Positions 15,155 to 26,170 of a stretch of 64,000 nt of DNA are shown here, in pieces; the stretch's first letter is position 1; each line of letters begins with the position of its first letter. Source of the stretch: Pseudoalteromonas rubra (GTDB lineage: Bacteria; Pseudomonadota; Gammaproteobacteria; Enterobacterales; Alteromonadaceae); contig NZ_JXYA01000004.1 of NCBI RefSeq assembly GCF_000967655.1, forward strand, positions 1 through 64,000, written 5' to 3'. Position numbers and translations under genes: made by a program. The notes under the pieces were generated by a model. The model had not been told where the DNA came from, made no database searches, and was given only the letters and a program-made list of their open reading frames with translations.

Positions 15155-17329
15155 GTGAAAGCACTGATAAAAATAATGTTAATAAGCACCCTGGCCTTGC
15201 TCGCGGCTTGTTCCGACCATGACAATGACCACGACGTTGTCGTCACACCCACACCCGAAAACTCCGTGTATGATGCAGCCAAGGCTGCTGGCAGTTTTAA
15301 CACCCTGGTTGCGGCAATCGACGCTGCGGGTCTGACTGCAACGTTAGACAACACCGACAACACCTTTACTGTGTTTGCACCTACCGATGCAGCCTTTGCT
15401 GCGCTAGGTGAAGACACCATCAATAGTTTGCTTGCTGACCCTGACACGCTAAGCAAAATTCTGACCTACCATGTGCTTGATTCAAAAGTGGCAGCAGAAG
15501 CCGCGCTCAGTCTGGCGGGGCAAACCACCACAACAGTAAATGGCGCCAAGCTTGCCTTGTCTTTGTCGGGTGATAACCTGCTTATCAACACCGCAACGGT
15601 TACCCAGACGGACATCATGACGGATAACGGCATTATTCACGTTATCGACGCCGTTTTGATGCCGCCAAGCACAGCAACGTCGACCGCAAACATCGCCGAG
15701 GTTGCAACACAGGCGGGTAACTTTACGACTTTGCTTAAAGCTGTCGAAACGGCTGGTCTCACCGGCGCGCTCATGGGCGGTGACGACTTGACCGTGTTCG
15801 CGCCCACAGATGCCGCTTTTGCTGCGCTGGGTACAAAAACCATCAACACCTTACTGGCAAATCTGGATGTACTGGGTCGCATCCTCAAGCAACATATTGT
15901 TGCAGGCAAAGTTGACTCGGTAACCGCGATGTCACTCAACGGCAAAACCGCAACAACGCTAGAGCAGAATCAGCAAAGCGTGGCGATTGATGCCGCAACA
16001 GACATGCTTAAATTCGCCGGTGTGACAGTTACGCAAACCGATATTCCTGCGTCAAATGGCGTGATCCATGTGCTCGATGCGGTGGTTGTAGGCAACATCA
16101 GTGTGCCCGAGTCGCTGGGCCTGATCCCTGAAGTGGCAGCGGGTGCGGGTTCTTTCAATACCTTATTAAACCTGGTCACCGCGACGGGATTGGACGCGAC
16201 GCTGGGCGATCCGACAACCAAATTTACGGTGTTTGCACCGACTGATGCCGCGTTTGCAGCATTAGGCCAGGACACGTTAGATGCATTGGCCGCAGATACA
16301 GACAAACTTAAAGACATTTTGCTGTATCACGTGGTGGTAGGGCAGAGCGTAATGTCTGATGCCGCAGCCGGTATTGCCGCTTCAGCTGATAACATGGTGG
16401 CGATGGCCAACACAGACAAAAGCGCCCTGAGTATTGTAGACAGCATGCTGTTTATCAATGATGCAGTGATCCGCACAGCCAATGTACAGGCCGACAATGG
16501 CGTGATTCACGTTCTCGATAAAGTGATTATGCCGCCAATGGATAAAATGGCGACGGAGAAAACCATTGTTGACGTAGCAATGGAAACCGATGATTTATCA
16601 ACGCTTGTAACTGCGCTTGGGGCTGCCAATCTAGTCGACACCTTATCCGACACCAGCAAGCAGTTTACTGTCTTTGCGCCGACCAATCGTGCATTCCAGA
16701 AAATCCCTGCCGACGTCTTGAACGCATTACTGGCCGATCAGGCAGGTTTAACTCAGGTACTTACCCAGCATGTGTTGGGACTGGAAGCGTCTTCTTCTTT
16801 GGCGTTCAGCCTGAACGGTAAACAGGTAGAAACGCTGGCCACTAATATGTTGGACCTGAAAGTGGTGGACTTTGTTGCAACGGCAAACACACAGAGCGAC
16901 ATGGTCGCGTATGATGCGACCAATCAAAGACTGGTGTCTGGTAATGGCGCCGCCATGGCCGGTAAAACGCTTTACGTGTTTGATGACGACCTGACGTTTG
17001 CTAACAGTCAATGTGTCGATGCCTGTGCGACCAATTGGCCGCCGGTGATAGCCACACAAGAGCAGATTGCTAATATTCCTGGTTTGTCGCTGATAGCTAG
17101 ACTCGATGGCAGCATGCAGGCCGCTTATCTTGGTCGTCCACTGTATATGTTCGCACAAGACACCAACCCGGGTGATGCCATGGGTCAGGGCGTTGGAGGA
17201 AAATGGTGGCAGGTGAGCTTGCCAACGTCGGGCTTGCAAGTTGAAGGCAGCAACATTACTCAGGTTGATATTTACACCGCCAATGGCGTGGTGCATCTGA
17301 TTGATACGGTGATCACCACAGTAGATTAA
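15155..17329 (+). CDS. Lipoprotein with four fasciclin (FAS1) domains and an inserted secreted-repeat domain
   Basis: The start is taken as GTG 15155: GGAGA sits six bases upstream and it gives a clean lipoprotein signal (LISTLALLAAC, lipobox Cys about residue 20). ATG 15143 and TTG 15140 are in frame but lack such a site. The 724-residue product has FAS1 domains at about 31-160, 165-300, 308-450 and 465-724, each with a TVFAPTDAAFAALG-type H1 motif and a GVIHVLD-type H2 motif. The fourth is interrupted by about 125 residues (565-692) resembling the COG4315/Lipoprotein_15 secreted repeat: GKTLYVFDDDL, CVDACATNWPP, LYMFAQDTNPGD, GKWWQVS. FAS1 proteins mediate adhesion; the inserted family is often co-encoded with redox proteins. 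The gene ends in a strong terminator. Confidence 0.88.
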   Translation: MKALIKIMLISTLALLAACSDHDNDHDVVVTPTPENSVYDAAKAAGSFNTLVAAIDAAGLTATLDNTDNTFTVFAPTDAAFAALGEDTINSLLADPDTLSKILTYHVLDSKVAAEAALSLAGQTTTTVNGAKLALSLSGDNLLINTATVTQTDIMTDNGIIHVIDAVLMPPSTATSTANIAEVATQAGNFTTLLKAVETAGLTGALMGGDDLTVFAPTDAAFAALGTKTINTLLANLDVLGRILKQHIVAGKVDSVTAMSLNGKTATTLEQNQQSVAIDAATDMLKFAGVTVTQTDIPASNGVIHVLDAVVVGNISVPESLGLIPEVAAGAGSFNTLLNLVTATGLDATLGDPTTKFTVFAPTDAAFAALGQDTLDALAADTDKLKDILLYHVVVGQSVMSDAAAGIAASADNMVAMANTDKSALSIVDSMLFINDAVIRTANVQADNGVIHVLDKVIMPPMDKMATEKTIVDVAMETDDLSTLVTALGAANLVDTLSDTSKQFTVFAPTNRAFQKIPADVLNALLADQAGLTQVLTQHVLGLEASSSLAFSLNGKQVETLATNMLDLKVVDFVATANTQSDMVAYDATNQRLVSGNGAAMAGKTLYVFDDDLTFANSQCVDACATNWPPVIATQEQIANIPGLSLIARLDGSMQAAYLGRPLYMFAQDTNPGDAMGQGVGGKWWQVSLPTSGLQVEGSNITQVDIYTANGVVHLIDTVITTVD

Positions 17330-17360
17330 TTCCCTTCCTCACTCCTTTCCTATGAGGTTT

Positions 17361-17391
17361 GGCGCAACTGCCTCGGTTGCGCCTTTTTTAT
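17361..17391 (+). terminator. Rho-independent terminator of the fasciclin gene
   Basis: A GC-rich perfect 8-bp stem (17361-17368 with 17376-17383) with a 7-base loop is followed by six Ts. It lies 31 bases after the fasciclin stop and just before the convergent adhP stop. Confidence 0.88.
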
Positions 17392-17397
17392 TTGCCA

Positions 17398-18414
17398 CTA
17401 TTCATCCAGCGTCAGGACGATCCGCCCATTAATTTCACTGTTCAGCATTTGCTCAAACACGTCATTGATGGCTTCAAGGGGTTTGGTCTCGATGATGGCT
17501 TTGACCTTGCCCTGTGCGGCAAATTGCAGGCACTCGACCAGGTCCTGACGTGTACCAACGATGCTACCAACCACACTGACACCCTTGAGCACAGTGTCAA
17601 AGATAGGAATGGGCATTTCCTCTGGAGGCAGGCCAACGAGCACACACACGCCACCGCGTTTAACACTATGAAAAGATGAAGTAAAAGCGGATTTGGATAC
17701 GGCCGTACAGATTACAGCCTGAACGCCGCCCAGCTCAGTTTGTATGGTTTGCGCCGGTTCTTGCTGAGTGTAGTCCACCACCAGGTCAGCGCCCAAGTCA
17801 CGTGCCAGTGCAAGCTTTTCTTCTCCACTGTCTACGGCGACTACATTCAGGCCCATGGCTTTGGCATATTGAATGGCCAGATGACCCAGACCGCCTGCGC
17901 CGACAATAGAAACCCAGTCGCCGGGTTTGGCACCTGACACTTTGAGGGCTTTGTAGGTGGTAACGCCGGCACAAAACAGCGGCGCGGCTTCAACAAAAGG
18001 CACATTATCGGGGATTTTAACGACATAATTGGCGTCAGCTTTGGTAAATTGCGCATAACCCCCATCGACCGAGTAACCGCTATTTTGCTGTTGCGGACAG
18101 AGGTTTTCATCGCCTTTCAGGCAATGCTCACACTGGCCGCAGGCGCTGTGCAACCAGGGCACACCAACTCGATCGCCAAGTGCCAGATGAGTTACATCCT
18201 GTGCTTTGGCGACCACAGTACCCACCCCTTCGTGGCCGGGGATCAAAGGCAGCTTAGGTTTTACGGGCCAGTCTCCGTGGCAGGCATGCAAGTCGGTATG
18301 ACATACCCCACAGGCGGCAATTTCGACCAGCACTGAGCCCGGAGTCAGAGTCGGTTTGTCGACGGTTTGTATTTCTAACGGCTGTTTAAAGGCATGGACG
18401 AGCGCGGCTTTCAT
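17398..18414 (-). CDS. adhP: Zinc-dependent alcohol dehydrogenase AdhP
   Basis: This 338-residue medium-chain dehydrogenase oxidises ethanol and other primary alcohols with NAD+. The catalytic zinc site is visible as [10 protein letters not shown] plus GHEGVG. The structural zinc lobe reads [15 protein letters not shown] (four Cys). The Rossmann fold has [10 protein letters not shown]. The opening [16 protein letters not shown] and the tetrameric-type length agree with AdhP of enterobacteria and other gammaproteobacteria. It is convergent with the fasciclin gene and divergent from the synthetase operon, whose 5' region begins beyond its start. It is probably unrelated to the lipopeptide pathway. 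Confidence 0.93.
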   Translation of the reverse strand: MKAALVHAFKQPLEIQTVDKPTLTPGSVLVEIAACGVCHTDLHACHGDWPVKPKLPLIPGHEGVGTVVAKAQDVTHLALGDRVGVPWLHSACGQCEHCLKGDENLCPQQQNSGYSVDGGYAQFTKADANYVVKIPDNVPFVEAAPLFCAGVTTYKALKVSGAKPGDWVSIVGAGGLGHLAIQYAKAMGLNVVAVDSGEEKLALARDLGADLVVDYTQQEPAQTIQTELGGVQAVICTAVSKSAFTSSFHSVKRGGVCVLVGLPPEEMPIPIFDTVLKGVSVVGSIVGTRQDLVECLQFAAQGKVKAIIETKPLEAINDVFEQMLNSEINGRIVLTLDE

Positions 18415-19161
18415 ATGATTCTCTCCTGGAAGATGTTAGCCACGAGTATAGTGATTTAATACTGACATAATTTGATCCGGCGCAAACTCGTTAGCGACTA
18501 TGTCTTCAATTTAGGTATGGCGCTGACCGTAAGCGTTAGCTGGCAATGTAACGATTGTCATACAGCTGGCTCAAGATAGCCGTGCGTTTTTAAAATGAGC
18601 GACTAAACTTCATGCAAAATAGCAGCTTGTATCAATCTTTGTTTGAATGGCTCAGACCGAAAGCGTCAGTGAGAGTACCTTTATTGGTACGTAAGGGGCT
18701 GTAATTTACCAAAACAATTTACTGCGCTACAGTTTGCCTTCAGCCAGACCTGTCATTTGTCGCTCATTACTGACTGTTTATCGCAGCCAGTATGCGGGGT
18801 TCATGGCCATATCTACTGAGTAGGTAAAGCTTGGGTGGTTGCATATTTGTTAAATTTGTATTTTGTTTTGCTTTATTTTTTAGTGCTTTGTGATAGCATC
18901 AATATGAAAATCATCGAAAAGGAAACGTTTTAGCTGTTTGCAAAGCAGCGAAAAGAAGAAAATAACAACGTTAGGGAATGGTATTTTTAGTTCAGTTGTC
19001 GTCCCGCCAGATTAACACTATCAGAGAATTTAAGCCTGGTTGAACACCAGTTTTTTGATTATTTTCAATTTAATCAAAAGCTTGTTGGTGCCGGGTGTTA
19101 AAGGTGTAGTTGATTAGCATGGCTTGCGGTTTTAAGCGGTTAGTTAACCTTTAAAACCACA

Positions 19162-19190
19162 TTGACAGTGTGCTGCGACTTTGCGGTTAT
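19162..19190 (+). promoter_or_regulatory. Candidate sigma70-type promoter for the synthetase operon
   Basis: A consensus TTGACA at 19162-19167 is followed, after 17 bases, by GGTTAT at 19185-19190. The -10 match is poor (3 of 6), so the element may need an activator or may be fortuitous. It would give a leader of roughly 180 bases. Confidence 0.3.
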
Positions 19191-19315
19191 TCGCAGTCCA
19201 GAACCTCACACTTTGTCATTGTGTTTATGTAATTAATTGGTTTTTTCCAATTTTACGGTTCGAACAGCTGTGCTGAGTACCTGGGGTGATGCCACTTTAA
19301 CTGCTTACCTTTGGG

Positions 19316-19357
19316 TTATTGAGTCAGATGTTCTGAGCAAAGGAACTTACTCAATAA
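19316..19357 (+). promoter_or_regulatory. Inverted repeat bracketing a ribosome-binding-like site before the first synthetase gene
   Basis: TTATTGAGT (19316-19324) and its exact complement ACTCAATAA (19349-19357) enclose a 24-base loop that contains AAAGGA (19339-19344). This is the only Shine-Dalgarno-like sequence near the start. The RNA hairpin would hold that site in its loop and end four bases before TTG 19361. It could alternatively be a DNA operator. Confidence 0.4.
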
Positions 19358-19375
19358 ACCTTGTATGGGTATGGC

Positions 19376-22300
19376 ATGAATAACGACTTAGTGGCTACAT
19401 TAGTGACATTGGCCCGGACACGTGGCGATGACATTGCATATCAGTATTTCTTCGAAGACAACCAACCGGCAGTTTCCCTGAGCTACGCAGAGCTCGACTT
19501 AAAATCCAGAAAAATAGCAGCTCGTTTGCAGACTTACTTCGACAGAGGCGACAGAGCCTTACTCTTGTATAATTCTGGGTTTGAATTTGTTGAAGCCTTC
19601 TTTGCCTGTTTGTACGCCGGCATTGTCGCCGTACCTGTTTATCCGCCGAAAAAGAATCAAAATACCGACAGGCTGAGAAGTATTATTGAAGATGCCGGGG
19701 CAACCGGTGCACTGACCAGCAATAAAATTTACGAGATTGCCCAGCCGTTATTTGAAGCCGAAGCCAGCCTTAGCAATGTGTCTATCATTGCCACCGACAG
19801 CGAGGGAGTGGAGCAGGTTGAGCCTATGCCCTGGGAGGATATCCGCATTGCTCCGCAGGACCTGGCATTTTTGCAGTATACCTCGGGTTCGACGGGGAGC
19901 CCTAAAGGCGTGATGGTAAGTCATGCCAACATCATGGATAACGAAGAAATGATGAAGCTTGCCTTTGGCCACAGCAGCGATACGCCTATTGTGAGCTGGC
20001 TGCCTCATTTCCATGATATGGGGCTGATCTTCGGTATTTTGCACCCTATCTATATTGGTGCACCTGCCGCGCTGATGAATCCCACCTCGTTTTTGCAAAA
20101 ACCTCTGCGCTGGCTGAAGTTGCTGAGCGAGACCAAAGCCGTTACTTCCAGTGCCCCCAACTTTGCCTACGACCTGTGTGTTGACACCATCAAAGAAGCG
20201 GAGCTGGCTAACCTGGATTTATCGCACTGGCAAAGTGCGCTTAATGGTGCCGAGCCGGTGCGGGCCAGCACGCTTGAGCGTTTTTATCAGAAATTTAAAC
20301 GCTGTGGGTTTCGCCGGGAGGCCACCGCCCCCTGTTATGGCATGGCAGAAACCACTTTGTTTGCCACAGGCGGGCGCTTGCTGAAAACCCCCTCCGTATT
20401 GCAGCTCGACAGCAAGGACATGCATCAGGGTAAGGCCTCGTTATTAACGCCAGCCTCAACCAGCACAGAATCCTTTTATGATCAAAACGCTACGGATAAC
20501 AACTCGGCAGATAATCAGCCTTATTATGCGGTGTCGTGCGGCAGCACCTGGCATGGCCATACGCTGGCGATAGTAAACCCGGACACCAGACAGCGTTGCG
20601 CTGAAGGGCACACCGGAGAGATCTGGGTAAAAGGCGCCAGTGTTGCCCAGGGCTACTGGCGCAAAGCCAAGCAAACCGAAGAGATTTTTCAGGCCCGGAT
20701 TGCCGATGACAATGATGGTCCTTATCTGCGAACCGGCGATTTGGGCTTTGTTTATCAGGACGAGCTGTATGTGACCGGGCGCGCCAAAGACGTGATGATC
20801 TTCCGTGGTAAAAACTATTATCCGCAGGATATTGAGCTGACCGTGGTTGAGGCACATGCTGCTATGGATAACAACGGTGGCGCGGCGTTTTCTTATTTGT
20901 CTGAGCAAGGTGAAGAGCGTCTGGTAATCGTTCAGCAGGTAAAACGCACCGCCGTACGCAAGCTCAATGAGCAGGAGATTTTTGCCGCGATCACCTCAGC
21001 AATTACCGATCAGCATGGCATCACGCCGTATGAGGTGGTGTTGATCAAACCCGGCAGGATCCTCAAAACCTCCAGCGGTAAAATCCAGCGACAGGAAAAT
21101 AAACGTCATTATCTTGCCGATACCTTTGAAGTGCTGGCTCGCTCTCGTGCGCCGCAAGCTGCGAACGAACAGCCGTTGCGAAAAGCAAACACACCAGATC
21201 ACTCAGAGCTTGAAGCCACGCTGCGCAAGGTGTTACAGCAAGTCGTGGGCGATGAGGTTGAGCGCCAGCCAAATAGCCTGGATGTTGATGCCACCTTTTT
21301 ATCTTTAGGGGTGGACTCGATGAAGGCCGTGCGGATCTCTGGCGAGTTGATGGAGCTGCATGATATTGAGCTTGAAGCCACGGTGCTTTACGAGCATCCG
21401 TCGATTGCCCAGCTTGCCCATTACCTGTGTCAGTTTGAGTCAGTGCGCGAACGCCTTGAAGTACAGGGGCAGCCTCCTGTTGAGCACACAAAAGTGCAAT
21501 CTGAAGTGCCGGAGGTTGAGCAAAGCGAGCCTGAGACACAAGCGCTGCCAGATACCATGGATGTGGCTGTCATCGGTATGGCGTGTCGCTATCCGCAGGT
21601 CTCAGATGCCGATGGATACTGGCAATTATTGACGGAAAAACGCGATGCCATCAGCGTGCCAGACGCAGTTAGACAGGCACTGTGCCCTGAGTTAGGCCAG
21701 ACTCGACTGGGTGGATATCTGGACAACATCGAGCAGTTTGATGCCGGATTGTTTGGGATATCACCAGCAGAGGCCAGATACATAGACCCCCAACACCGCT
21801 TGTTGCTTGAAACCAGCTTCCATGCCATTCAGTCAGCCGGGATGATGCCAGCCGAATTGGCCGGTCAGCCTGTTGGCGTGTATGTGGGGATTTCTCAGAA
21901 TGACTACTTTAATATGTCGAATAAGGCGCAACAGGGCAATGCCTATCTCGGCACCGGCACGGCGCTGAGTATTGCGGCAAACCGTTTGTCTTATACCTAT
22001 AATTTCACCGGGCCTAGCCTCTCTGTCGATACCGCTTGTTCTTCTTCTTTGGTGGCTTTACATCATGCCCTGAGCGGGATCCGCGCAGGCGATATGCCTA
22101 TGGCACTGGTAAGCGGGGTGAACCTGATCCTCAGCAATGAGGTTACGGATGCCTGCGAAAATGCCCAAATGCTGGCCGAGGATGGCCGTTGTAAAACCTT
22201 CTCGCGTGCTGCCGATGGCTATGTGCGCAGCGAAGGCGTTGGCTGCGTGTTACTAAAACCGCTGGCACAGGCGATGGCCGACAGGGATCCGATTTATGGG

Positions 22301-25300
22301 GTACTGAAGGGCAGTGCGGTCAATCAGGACGGCCGCAGTAATGGCATCACCGCACCCAATGGCGCTTCACAGCAAAGGGTGATCAAAGCAGCATTACACA
22401 GTGCGGCAGTTGCGCCGGCGGATGTACAGTATATTGAAACCCATGGCACCGGCACTGAGCTGGGCGACCCCATTGAAGTGTCGGCACTGGCCAAAGTATA
22501 TGGTGAAGGGCGTGCGGCCAATCAGCCCTTGCTGTTGGGGTCGGCAAAAGCCAACATTGGTCATCTTGAGTCTGGTGCAGGCCTTGCCGGGCTGATTAAA
22601 ACACTATTGTGCCTGAATAAAGGCCAGGTGCCGGGCCAGCTGCATACCGCGCAGCTGAATGCCCATATTCCATGGCAAAAGCTCCCGGTACGGGTTGCAA
22701 CGCAAGCCCAGGACTGGCCTGCTCAGGGTGATAAACCCAGGCTGGCGGCGGTCAGCTCGTTCGGTTTTGGCGGCACCAATGCCCATGTGATCTGTGCCCA
22801 GGCACCTGCTTACCCTGATCAGAATAGCAAAACCTCGTCAGTAAACTCGGGGTATGTGCTGCCATTGTCGGCAAAATCCACCAATTCACTGGCAGCACTT
22901 GCCAGCCGTTATGCCAATGCGCTGAGTGCAGCAACGCCATCTAGGTTTGATGCCCTTGTGAGTCAGACCGCGTGTATGCCCCATTACAAAGAAGCGCGTC
23001 ACGCTTTTGTTGGCGAAACCCGCGAGGCGCTGGTTGCCGCGCTGAATGACTCCACTCAGCTTGCTCACTGTGCAAATGAGCCGCAAGCACCTGCGCGTGA
23101 CCTAGTGTTTTTGTTTACCGGGCAGGGCGCACAATATCCTGATATGGGCAAAGCCTTGTACGAGACGCAAGATGTGTTTCGCGATGCCATTGATGAATGT
23201 GATCGCCTGCTGGGCGATACGCTAGGCCCAAGGCTGCTTGAGGTTTTATACAGCGACCCGAGTGAACGATACCTGGCTCAAACCCAGTGGACCCAGGTGT
23301 GCTTGTTTGCCATTGAATACGCTCAGGCGCAGTTGTGGTTTAGCCGTGGCCTGAAACCTGATTATCTGGTGAGTCATAGCGTTGGGGAATATGCCGCAGC
23401 CTGCATTGCGGGCGTATTTTCGCTCTCTGATGCAATCAGGTTGATTAGCGAGCGTGGCCGGCTGATGAATGCACTGGCGGACAATGGCCGCATGGTGACG
23501 GCGCGTTGTGACCGCGCGCAGGCCGATGCACTGGTGGCTGACATAAGCGAGCAGGTGTCGGTGTCGGCTTATCATGGCGAGTCGGGCGTGGTATTTTCTG
23601 GTCACAACAGCGCCATGGATAAGTTGTGCGCGGCGCTGGATAGCGCCAATGTGCGCCACAAAGCCATTAACACAGCGCGGGCATTTCATTCACCGCTGAT
23701 GCAGCCCATGCTCAGTGAATTTGCCAAAGTGGCTGCACAAATCAATTATGCTCAGCCAACAATCCCTTATATTTCGTCTGCTACCGGTCAGCAAGAGGCG
23801 CTGCGGGTGTGTGACCCCAGCTACTGGGTTGAGCAGATCTGCGCGCCAGTGGAGTTTGAAGCCTGCATGGCACAACTGGCTCAGTTAGATGCCTATTGTG
23901 CCCTTGAACTGGGCCCCAAGCCGGTTTTGTGCGGCTTGTTGCAGGAAAACCGCCCGGCTGAACAGTGCGAGTTTTTGCATGTATTGCATGCTAAAGGGGC
24001 AGATCTGCCCCGTTTATTGTCAGCGCAGGGACGCTTGTTTGAACTCGGGTTGGCGCTGGACCTGGCGCAGAGCCCGGCAAGTGAGCACCAGCCCAAAGTA
24101 CCTTTGCCTTTATACCCGTTTGACCACAGCCCCTACTGGATAGCCGACCTGCCCGCCGAGTTAAGCGCACAGCAGAGTGCGCAAACTAATACCGAGCAGG
24201 TGGCTGGTTCTCGCGAAGAAGCGATCCGCGCCTTTGTTCTCAATACTTTATCTCGGTTGTTATCTATGCCGGTCACCGATATTCAGACTCATGTACCGCT
24301 GCTGGAAATGGGTGTTGATTCGCTGATGATCATGAACGCGGTGCGCACCTATGAGAGAGAGTTTGGGCTTGAATTCAGTGTCCGTCAGTTTTATGAAACG
24401 CTCAGCACGGTTGACCTGCTGGTGGCCTATATAATCGAACACAGTGATTATCAGGTGACACCCGCGCAGGTTACACCGAGCCACTCAAATAGCAGTGAGC
24501 AAATACGCGTAGCGCCAGCGGAGGCAATGTCAGTTAACGCACCCACTGAGCTGGTTGCCACGATTTGTCGTGAGCAATTACAGGCTGCTGCTGTGGTGAA
24601 CAACAGCAATGCTGCACAAAGTGTTGAAGCGGTCGCTGCCCGTCAATTGGCCATGTTACAAGGCCTAAATGGTGAACAGCAAACTTCTGCTGTGGCACTG
24701 GCATCTACGCCCGCGCCACAAGTGGCAACCGCAAAGGTAACGCCAACTTCGCAGGCTACAACGCAAAGCGACGCAACCCGAGTGTTACCTGGATTTGGCA
24801 ACAAGCAGATAACCACGGCTGCCAGTAGCCAGTTCGTGCAACGTCATTTGGCATCGCTCACAGAGCGTTACTGTGCAAAAACGCCACTGTCAAAAGCCAT
24901 GGTGTCTGAGCATCGGCCGCATCTGGCGGATTGTCGCGCGTCGGCCGGGTTCCGTCTGTCCAGTAAAGAGCTGCTTTATCCGGTGTTTGGTAAGCGCTGC
25001 GAAGGCAGCCGGATCTGGGATATTGACGGTAATGAATATATTGATATCACCATGGACTTTGGCGTCAATTTGTTTGGCCACAAGCCTGCTTTTGTCACTG
25101 AGGCGCTGGAGCAACAAATTGAAGACGGTCTGCAACTGGGGCTGGCAAGCCCGCAGGCTTGTGAAGTGGCTGCGCTTATCAGCGAGCTGACCGCTCTGGA
25201 GCGCGTGACCTTTTGCAACTCGGGCACTGAAGCTGTGATGACTGCTGTGCGCCTGGCGCGCAATAAAACCCGTCGCAACAAAATCGTGCAGTTTGAAGGT

Positions 25301-26170
25301 GCTTATCATGGCCATTATGACGGCACGCTGGCGCAAAACGCACCGGGTGGTGACGTGGTTGAGCCTATGTGTGGCGGCGTCAGAGCCGGTGCCATTAGTG
25401 ACAACCTGGTGCTTGAATACGGCGCAGAGTCAGCATTGCAACGCATCAGAGCGCAGGGCAACGAGATTGCTGCGGTTCTGGTTGAGCCGGTGCAAAGCCG
25501 TCATCCGGCACATCAGCCGTGGGCATTTTTGCAGGCGCTGAGAGCACTTACGGCTGAGCTGGGCATTGCGCTTATCTTTGATGAAATGATCACCGGTTTC
25601 AGAGCCCATCCGGGTGGCGTGCAGGCCATGCTGGGGATCCAGGCGGATATGGCAACCTATGGCAAGATTGTCGGTGGCGGCCTGCCTGTGGGCGTGGTTG
25701 CGGGCAGCCATGAATTTATGGATGGCATTGATGGTGGCGTCTGGCAGTATGGCGATGCGTCTTATCCGCAGGCGGACACCACCTTTTTTGCCGGGACTTT
25801 CTGTAAGCATCCGCTGGTCATGGCCAGTGCCAAAGCAGTGCTGAGTGAAATTAAAAAACAAGGCCCGCAGCTGCAAGAGTCCGTCAGTGACAAAACCCAG
25901 TATCTGGCGCAGACACTCAATGCATTTTTTGCAAAGCAGGGCATCCCCATGCAAATAGAGCATTTTGCTTCTTTATTCCGGTTTCGTTTTAGCCAGAATC
26001 TGGATGTGTTTTTCTATGAAATGCTCAATCGCGGCGTGTTTATCTGGGAAGGACGTAATTGTTTCCTTTCGGCGGCGCACACCGAGGCCGACGTCAATAC
26101 CATCATTCAGACCGTTAAAGACAGTGTGCTGGCATTAAAAGCCGCCGGTTACTTTGGCGAGCCAGACCCG
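19376..26170 (+). other. Initiation block: fatty acid activation, one malonate extension and beta-transamination
   Basis: The FAAL would adenylate a free fatty acid and load ACP1. The KS-AT-ACP2 set would add one malonate to make a beta-ketoacyl thioester, and the class III aminotransferase would convert it to a beta-aminoacyl thioester. This logic is established for mycosubtilin and iturin synthetases, where the AT acts in trans. Here the AT is in cis between KS and ACP2. The aminotransferase segment (about 24785-26160) has WDIDGNEYID near its start, FEGAYHGHYDG, FDEMITGFR and the PLP Lys, all expected for glutamate-1-semialdehyde-aminotransferase-like enzymes. Confidence 0.9.

Larger units (their letters stand above)
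18415..19375 (+). promoter_or_regulatory. Long non-coding region upstream of the synthetase operon
   Basis: About 960 bases separate the divergent adhP start from the first synthetase gene. I see no convincing coding sequence in it. The stretch from about 18840 on is AT-rich. It contains a possible sigma70-type promoter (19162-19190), a small hairpin (19235-19240 with 19247-19252, loop of six Ts) and a 9-bp inverted repeat (19316-19357) just before the start. The length suggests a long untranslated leader or several operator sites for a 32-kb operon. No regulator gene of the cluster is adjacent. Confidence 0.5.
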
